Assembly (NCBI GenBank): GCA_016928235.1
Contig: JAFGLD010000038.1
Location: forward strand, 1 to 38,299
From: Anaerolineae bacterium
GTDB lineage: Bacteria > Chloroflexota > Anaerolineae > Aggregatilineales > UBA3940
DNA: 38,299 bases
Direction of reading: 5' to 3'
Shown: piece by piece, positions 33,844-38,299 of the stretch
How the letters are laid out: each line of letters starts with the position of its first letter
Numbering within the stretch: position 1 is the stretch's first letter
Program-made: the position numbers and the translations under genes
Notes under the pieces: generated by a model
Told to the model about the DNA's origin: nothing
Seen by the model: the letters and a program-made list of their open reading frames with translations, nothing else
Database searches by the model: none

Positions 33844-36800
33844 TTATTCTGCTGTCGGCTCGATGACAGGTTCCTCGGTCGTGGTAATCGTCGATGTGAT
33901 GGTTGGTGTCACCGGAGATGGCGTCAGTGTGACCGTGGGAGTCAGCGTCGGCATATCGGTTGGCGTCGGTGTGGGTGTCGGCACCACAAGCCTGAAAACG
34001 ACGCGACGCTCGGCTTGGTGCCCTTGTGTATCGTAGACAATCACGCGAATCGTCATGATGCCGTCGCCGTAAGCCGATAGATCGGCCTGGGCGAGCGCTC
34101 CACCGTGTACGGCTTGAGCCGTCGGCCCTTGCATGACACCCCAACCAATGGGGTCCTCGCTGACTCCATATTCGACCACGTAGTGAGAGAAGTTAGGGGC
34201 ATCGGCTGTCCCGATCACCCTCACCACGCCCGGCTGCTCGGAGCCGGATTGTGGCGAATCGATCACGATGTCCGGCTTGGGCGAATCGGGCTGACAGGAT
34301 TCGGTGGGAGCCAGCTCGAAGCGGTCGAGTGGGATGGCTCGACGAGTGGCCCAATCGCGCCCCATGTCCGTGTTGATCAGCCAATCCCGCGCAAAGGTCG
34401 GCACTTCAATTCCCATGGATTGGCTGGGGTTCGGCAGCACAATAAAGAACTTATCTTCGGCGTAGTCAGTGCAGTGCTCGTTGGCAATCAACCCGGTGAA
34501 CTGGTCGACACGCAGCTGGCGGTAAAGCCCCTGATCTTCAGGCGGAGGCGGATTGCCGGCCGCGAAAATTTCGGTGCGAACCTCGGAGTGCTCGGTGCAG
34601 TAGGGCGACGGCAGGGCACCGTCGTCAATGCACACCGTTTGCTCGATAATGCCATTGGGTTGGGGAAACGCCTTGGCCGGATACCACTGCTGAGCCCCGT
34701 CCATGATGCCGCGCCAGATCGGCCCGGCGCCGGTCACGCCGGAGACCTCGACCATGGGGGAGTTGTCAGTATTGCCCACCCACACGCCGACGGCCAGATC
34801 GACGATGAAGCCCATCGTCCAGTTATCCCGGAAGTCGTTGGTCGTGCCGGTCTTGGCTGCTGCCGGATACGGCGGGCTGAGCGGGGTCTGCTGGCCAAAA
34901 GCCGGGATGCGTGCCTCGGTATCCGAAAGAATGGAGGTCAGGAGATAGGTCAGATCAGGCTCAAGTGCCTGCCGGGCTTCCGGGATCTCGTATTCCTGAA
35001 CCACCTGTCCGTCTTTTTCGACGCGCCGGATGGCGAAAGTTGGATGATATTGCCCGCCATTGGCGATGGTTGCAAAGGCGTTTGTCCATTCCAGTAAATA
35101 GACTTCGCCCGCTCCCAGTGTCAGCGAAAGGCCATATTGATTGGGGTTTGATGCATCGCCCAATGAGCTGATCCCAACATCATTGAGCGTCTGAAGCAAA
35201 GCCGGCACCCCCACATAATCGAGTGTCAGGACGGCGGGGATGTTGTAGGAGTTGGACAGCGCGGCTCTGGCTGTGACCGGGCCACGGAAGCGGCCATCGT
35301 AATTTTCCGGCGCGTAGGAGCCAAAGCCGGGAATATCGTAAGAGATGGGCACATCCCAAATGACGGTTGCCGGCGTCCAGCCATTGCGAAAGGCTGTCAG
35401 ATACGTAAACGGTTTGATCGATGAGCCGGGTTGCTGTGGAGTCAGGGCGACGTTGACCTGACCGTCGATGGTCTCGTCGTTGAAGTCCCGGCTGCCAACC
35501 ATCGCCAGAATTGCTCCGGTGTGGGGATCGATGATCACCACCGATGCGTTATTGACATTGCGGTCGGTGAGCCCTGACAGGACCATGTTGACCTGTTCCT
35601 GGGCCACGTCTTGCAAGCGCGGGTCGAGCGTGGTGTAGACATCGTAGCCCGATGTGTAGATCGAGGGCCCAATGTTTTCGTCCTTCTCAAGCTGTTGCTG
35701 GACATACACCACCCAGTGCGGATAGCGAGCCTGGAAGCTTGGGGCATGATACTCCCGGTTGGCAATCGCTTCGAACTCGGGTTGGGCAGCGATCAGTGTT
35801 GCCTCGGTTACGCAGTAGGCGCTCAGGTCCAGACCACTGTTGCCGGTATCGATACAGCCTGCCCGGTGCATCAGCGTCAGCACTTCACCTTGCCGCCCGA
35901 GAGCTAATTCTTTGTTGGTCACCGGGTCCCATCGGGCTGGAGCCTGGGGCAGACCGGTCAGGAACGATGCTTCGGCCATGGTCAGATCGTGGGCGCTCTT
36001 CTGAAAATAGGTCTGGGCAGCTGCCTCGATGCCATAGGCCAGGTTACCGTAGTAGATCTGGTTCAGATACAGCTCCAGGATTTCCTGCTTGGTAAACCGG
36101 CGTGCCAGCTCAGATGCCAGGAAGATCTCCTTGACCTTGCGCTGGTAAGAACGCTCATAACGCTCCTCTTCTTCGAGCAGGAGCAGGCGAGTGAGCTGCT
36201 GGGTGATCGTGCTGGTACCGGCGATATCTCGATCTTCCCGGTAAGCCTGGATCACGGCGCGGGTCATGGCCGGGATGCTGAAGCCGGGATTGGTGAAATA
36301 CATCCGCTCTTCGGTAGAAACGGTAGCGACAATCACCCAGGGAGAGACATCGGAGAGCCTGACATAGTCACGGAAGCCGCCATGCGGGTCGTTTAATTCG
36401 TAGAGGACGGTTCCATCGTTGGCCCGGATGCGGGTGGTCTGAAACTGGAGCGCCCTCTTTTGAAGATCGCTGATCTGGTGGATGTCCTTGAAGGCCGGCG
36501 CTGTCACCTGGGCGTAGTAGATGGCAACGGCGCCACCGCCCAACATGCCGGCAACCAGCAAGCCGATCAAGCTAAGACCGACAACACGGGCCAGGCATCC
36601 CCAGGAAAACTGCATATTGCGCCTCGGTGGCTTGCGCCTCGGCGCTGCTGTCGGGGGAGCAGGAGGATAGCCTGCCGCCCTACCCCGTGATGGCATCGTG
36701 GGCCGGGCTTCCTGCCAATCGGGTTGGGGCATGTGTGGCCGGGTGGGCTCGGAGAGTGGCCTCAAGGCATCATCGCGGAAAGCGCTCTCGCCTACCATTG

Positions 36801-37395
36801 TGGCATCGGCATCTTCGAGCGGGACACGGCGTGGAAGCGGCATCCCATTGGAATCGATCCGCACCTCATCGATGTTTCCGGATGGTGGCTGGTATCGCTG
36901 GTGAGGCTGACCGCCCAACGGTCTGACCCCTCGACGCATATCAGCCTGATCGGTCTGGGCCGGCATCGGCGGCTCAGAGAAAGGCTGGGTGTGCGGTGTG
37001 CTATCTGTCGGATGCGGTGGTCGATCGGCGGATCGTGGTGCCGGTGCCGACGTCGGGCGATCGGTGGGATGGGGGAACGGGGGCGCCGATCGCGGTGGCG
37101 TAGGGCTCACCGGCGGGGTTGGTTGCAAAGGTGTGTCTTGCCCCGGAGGCGTATCGCCCGTTTTTCGAAACGGCTCGGTCGTATAGGGTTGGGTCACATC
37201 TTGCCCGGACTGATCATAACTGGGCACCGGCTTGCCAAGCTTTTCGATTTCATTCCAGTTCGCGGCCTCTTTTTCGGCCTTATCTTTGGCGCTCATCAGT
37301 CGATCAAGGCGGCTGGGAGGGGGTTTAGGCTGCCCTTCCTGCTCGTCCTCCGGATCAGGGTCTGTCTGCTGATAGGGGTGGGTATCGTCGTTCAT
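33844..37395 (-). CDS. Class A penicillin-binding protein (PBP1A-like)
   Basis: 1183 aa. Residues 1-260 are a Pro-rich, low-complexity cytoplasmic tail, unusually long for the family. A single membrane anchor (about 270-292) follows. The GT51 glycosyltransferase domain has the catalytic Glu362 (VSTEERMYF) and the motif GTSTITQQLTRLLLL. The transpeptidase domain has Ser658 and Lys661 (PGSSIKPF), SNSYN, and KTG from Lys848 (KTGTTNDF). A C-terminal beta-rich domain (about 1045-1150) precedes a Thr/Pro tail (TPTPTPTDMPTLTPTVTLTP). It should polymerise and crosslink peptidoglycan at the outer membrane face. The tail and N-terminal extension are typical of Chloroflexota PBPs. First gene of a probable operon with the phosphatase and GH13 genes. 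Confidence 0.93.
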   Translation of the reverse strand: MNDDTHPYQQTDPDPEDEQEGQPKPPPSRLDRLMSAKDKAEKEAANWNEIEKLGKPVPSYDQSGQDVTQPYTTEPFRKTGDTPPGQDTPLQPTPPVSPTPPRSAPPFPHPTDRPTSAPAPRSADRPPHPTDSTPHTQPFSEPPMPAQTDQADMRRGVRPLGGQPHQRYQPPSGNIDEVRIDSNGMPLPRRVPLEDADATMVGESAFRDDALRPLSEPTRPHMPQPDWQEARPTMPSRGRAAGYPPAPPTAAPRRKPPRRNMQFSWGCLARVVGLSLIGLLVAGMLGGGAVAIYYAQVTAPAFKDIHQISDLQKRALQFQTTRIRANDGTVLYELNDPHGGFRDYVRLSDVSPWVIVATVSTEERMYFTNPGFSIPAMTRAVIQAYREDRDIAGTSTITQQLTRLLLLEEEERYERSYQRKVKEIFLASELARRFTKQEILELYLNQIYYGNLAYGIEAAAQTYFQKSAHDLTMAEASFLTGLPQAPARWDPVTNKELALGRQGEVLTLMHRAGCIDTGNSGLDLSAYCVTEATLIAAQPEFEAIANREYHAPSFQARYPHWVVYVQQQLEKDENIGPSIYTSGYDVYTTLDPRLQDVAQEQVNMVLSGLTDRNVNNASVVIIDPHTGAILAMVGSRDFNDETIDGQVNVALTPQQPGSSIKPFTYLTAFRNGWTPATVIWDVPISYDIPGFGSYAPENYDGRFRGPVTARAALSNSYNIPAVLTLDYVGVPALLQTLNDVGISSLGDASNPNQYGLSLTLGAGEVYLLEWTNAFATIANGGQYHPTFAIRRVEKDGQVVQEYEIPEARQALEPDLTYLLTSILSDTEARIPAFGQQTPLSPPYPAAAKTGTTNDFRDNWTMGFIVDLAVGVWVGNTDNSPMVEVSGVTGAGPIWRGIMDGAQQWYPAKAFPQPNGIIEQTVCIDDGALPSPYCTEHSEVRTEIFAAGNPPPPEDQGLYRQLRVDQFTGLIANEHCTDYAEDKFFIVLPNPSQSMGIEVPTFARDWLINTDMGRDWATRRAIPLDRFELAPTESCQPDSPKPDIVIDSPQSGSEQPGVVRVIGTADAPNFSHYVVEYGVSEDPIGWGVMQGPTAQAVHGGALAQADLSAYGDGIMTIRVIVYDTQGHQAERRVVFRLVVPTPTPTPTDMPTLTPTVTLTPSPVTPTITSTITTTEEPVIEPTAE

Positions 37396-37800
37396 CGTCT
37401 CTCATCCTCAACATCCATTGTCATTCACAGAAATATAACATGCTCAGACCTAAACGCGAAAGGCACGGCACTGATATGGGATGATGCTGCTCGCAAATAA
37501 GCTCAGACCTATGGGTGAGGATTTGCCGACAAGATCTCGATAAAGGGGCATCTTAAGGCTTACCCATTCGCAAAAGGTAAATGGGTAAAAGATAATGGGC
37601 AATGGCGTGTATCATAATACGTATCTTCTCAATAACTTGGGGTAGTTCTTGGTTTTTTAACCGTCGACCTGTGATTTGCGCCTAAAAACTGATCACTGAT
37701 CACCAGGAACGGGCTTGAAGTTGCCCCCCGTGGATTATTGAGAAGATACGCTGGCGCCGTGGGGGTGAAGCCAAATGGCGCTCCTTACAAACACTATTGC

Positions 37801-37844
37801 TGCCATACTGCTGCCATACTGCTGCTATACTCCTACCATACTCC
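37801..37844 (+). repeat. 11-bp tandem repeat, four units
   Basis: TGCCATACTGC twice, then TGCTATACTCC and TACCATACTCC: four units at an 11-bp period inside the mobile element. Confidence 0.85.
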
Positions 37845-37916
37845 TGGTCTCCCCACCCCATGTCCTGTCCCCTTCCGCCCATCCTGGGTATCTTCCCAAT
37901 CGTTCGAAGAACGGAA

Positions 37917-37962
37917 CTATTCAGCAGTTAGCGTTTAGCTGTTGGCTGTTAGCTGTAAACTA
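37917..37962 (+). repeat. TTAGC-rich repeat, copy A (inside mobile element)
   Basis: CTATTCAGCAGTTAGCG leads into GGCTGTTAGCTGTAAACT. The same order is repeated at 38171-38215, outside the element. Confidence 0.7.
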
Positions 37963-38170
37963 AGACTCGTCACTCAAACGACCGCAAGTCGTCCGTCACT
38001 CAAAACTGTCAAGCAGCCGGCACAAATAACCGAATAGTTACCGAGGGGCAATGTCTCTGTCACGACGTTTTGACGCATAAAAAGGTGTTGAAGAACGTGA
38101 CTCTACCCCTTTTTATTGAGAAGATACCATAATACTGAGTCACCTGATCCGTTTACTTGCCCGGTCGTAG

Positions 38171-38215
38171 CTATTCAGCGGTTAGCGGCTAGTTATTGGC
38201 TGTTAGCTGTAAACT
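38171..38215 (+). repeat. TTAGC-rich repeat, copy B
   Basis: CTATTCAGCGGTTAGCG leads into GGCTGTTAGCTGTAAACT, matching 37917-37962 with a few changes. It is directly followed by the third copy of the TCGATGATC repeat. Confidence 0.7.
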
Positions 38216-38274
38216 CGATGATCAAGTTTTTGTTCTGTCTGGTTTAGGTGATCAGTTTTCAGTGATCAGTTTTT
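38215..38274 (+). repeat. Dispersed intergenic repeat, copy 3
   Basis: TCGATGATCAAGTTTTT at the start and GTGATCAGTTTTCAGTGATC plus AGTTTTTTT at the end, as in the copies at 7186 and 19895. The middle is a few bases longer here. Confidence 0.75.
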
Positions 38275-38299
38275 TTATTGCACAGCAACGACTGTGCTC

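Larger units (their letters stand above)
37621..38127. mobile_element. Non-coding element with terminal inverted repeats and 8-bp target duplication
   Basis: The 507-bp segment begins GTATCTTCTCAATAA (37621-37635) and ends with its exact inverse (38113-38127). Pairing resumes after three mismatches with GGGGTAG, so about 22 of the outer 25 bases match. It is flanked by CATAATAC at 37613-37620 and again at 38128-38135, a typical 8-bp target-site duplication. Inside are an inverted copy of the end at 37735-37749 and a degenerate direct copy at 37888-37902, so it may be composite. No ORF fits a transposase; movement would need an enzyme supplied elsewhere. Another solo end is at 19863. The family is not recognised. 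Confidence 0.7.

Noticed and set aside
34105..35097. 330-aa open frame on the plus strand
   Set aside because: Antisense to the transpeptidase part of the PBP gene, whose motifs are intact; no recognisable family in the antisense product.
37621..37750. A separate 130-bp element with its own 16-bp inverted repeats
   Set aside because: The inner pair is perfect, but no target duplication flanks it; the outer pair with CATAATAC on both sides explains the data better. A nested origin remains possible.

Overview
The window reads as a chromosomal segment of a Chloroflexota (Anaerolineae-like) bacterium. This is an inference from gene style, not from a marker gene: Thr/Pro-rich linkers and tails on envelope proteins, a sortase with an LPETG substrate, a large class A PBP with a long Pro-rich N-terminus and a Thr/Pro-rich tail, Tat-dependent Fe-S proteins, and xylan/arabinan-active glycoside hydrolases. 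No rRNA, tRNA or CRISPR array was seen.

Layout. 93-2687 (+): a Tat-exported DUF362 lipoprotein and a NapH-NapG-like fused polyferredoxin with an internal twin-arginine motif. 2744-5198: a TetR regulator divergent from an SDR-nitroreductase operon, with a consensus promoter carrying an operator-like palindrome in its spacer. 5252-10717 (+): a GH127 beta-L-arabinofuranosidase, a 1.6 kb intergenic region with two LacI-type palindromes, and a secreted multidomain GH10 xylanase. 10896-13049 (-): an aminotransferase and an alpha/beta hydrolase. 13218-14414 (+): a membrane-anchored SGNH hydrolase, followed by a small basic protein gene on the other strand. 14785-19290 (-): a three-gene MacB/FtsX-type ABC exporter with two ATPases, one fused to a cyclic-nucleotide-binding-like domain, behind a promoter with a TetR-type operator; a decayed ABC ATPase fragment lies upstream. 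20191-23154 (-): a homocysteine methyltransferase/MTHFR fusion followed by a NagB-like protein with an altered active site. 23553-27810 (+): a GT2 glycosyltransferase, a sortase and its probable LPETG substrate. 28099-31097 (-): a serine hydrolase lipoprotein, an attC-like inverted repeat, and a type II restriction-modification pair whose endonuclease is frameshifted. 31164-37395 (-): PBP1A-like protein, CysQ/IMPase-like phosphatase and GH13 glucosidase, probably co-transcribed. 37621-38127: a non-coding element with terminal inverted repeats and an 8-bp target duplication, next to dispersed repeats.

How they fit. GH10, GH127 and GH13 point to plant polysaccharide and oligosaccharide use. The sortase pair, SGNH protein and PBP serve the cell surface. 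The ABC exporter and the SDR-nitroreductase operon each look controlled by TetR-type repression. The intergenic regions are unusually rich in dispersed repeats and gene debris, so the segment appears to have been repeatedly remodelled. The most unusual items are the Tat/Fe-S membrane module, the frameshifted R-M system beside an attC-like site, the ABC-cNMP fusion and the small mobile element.
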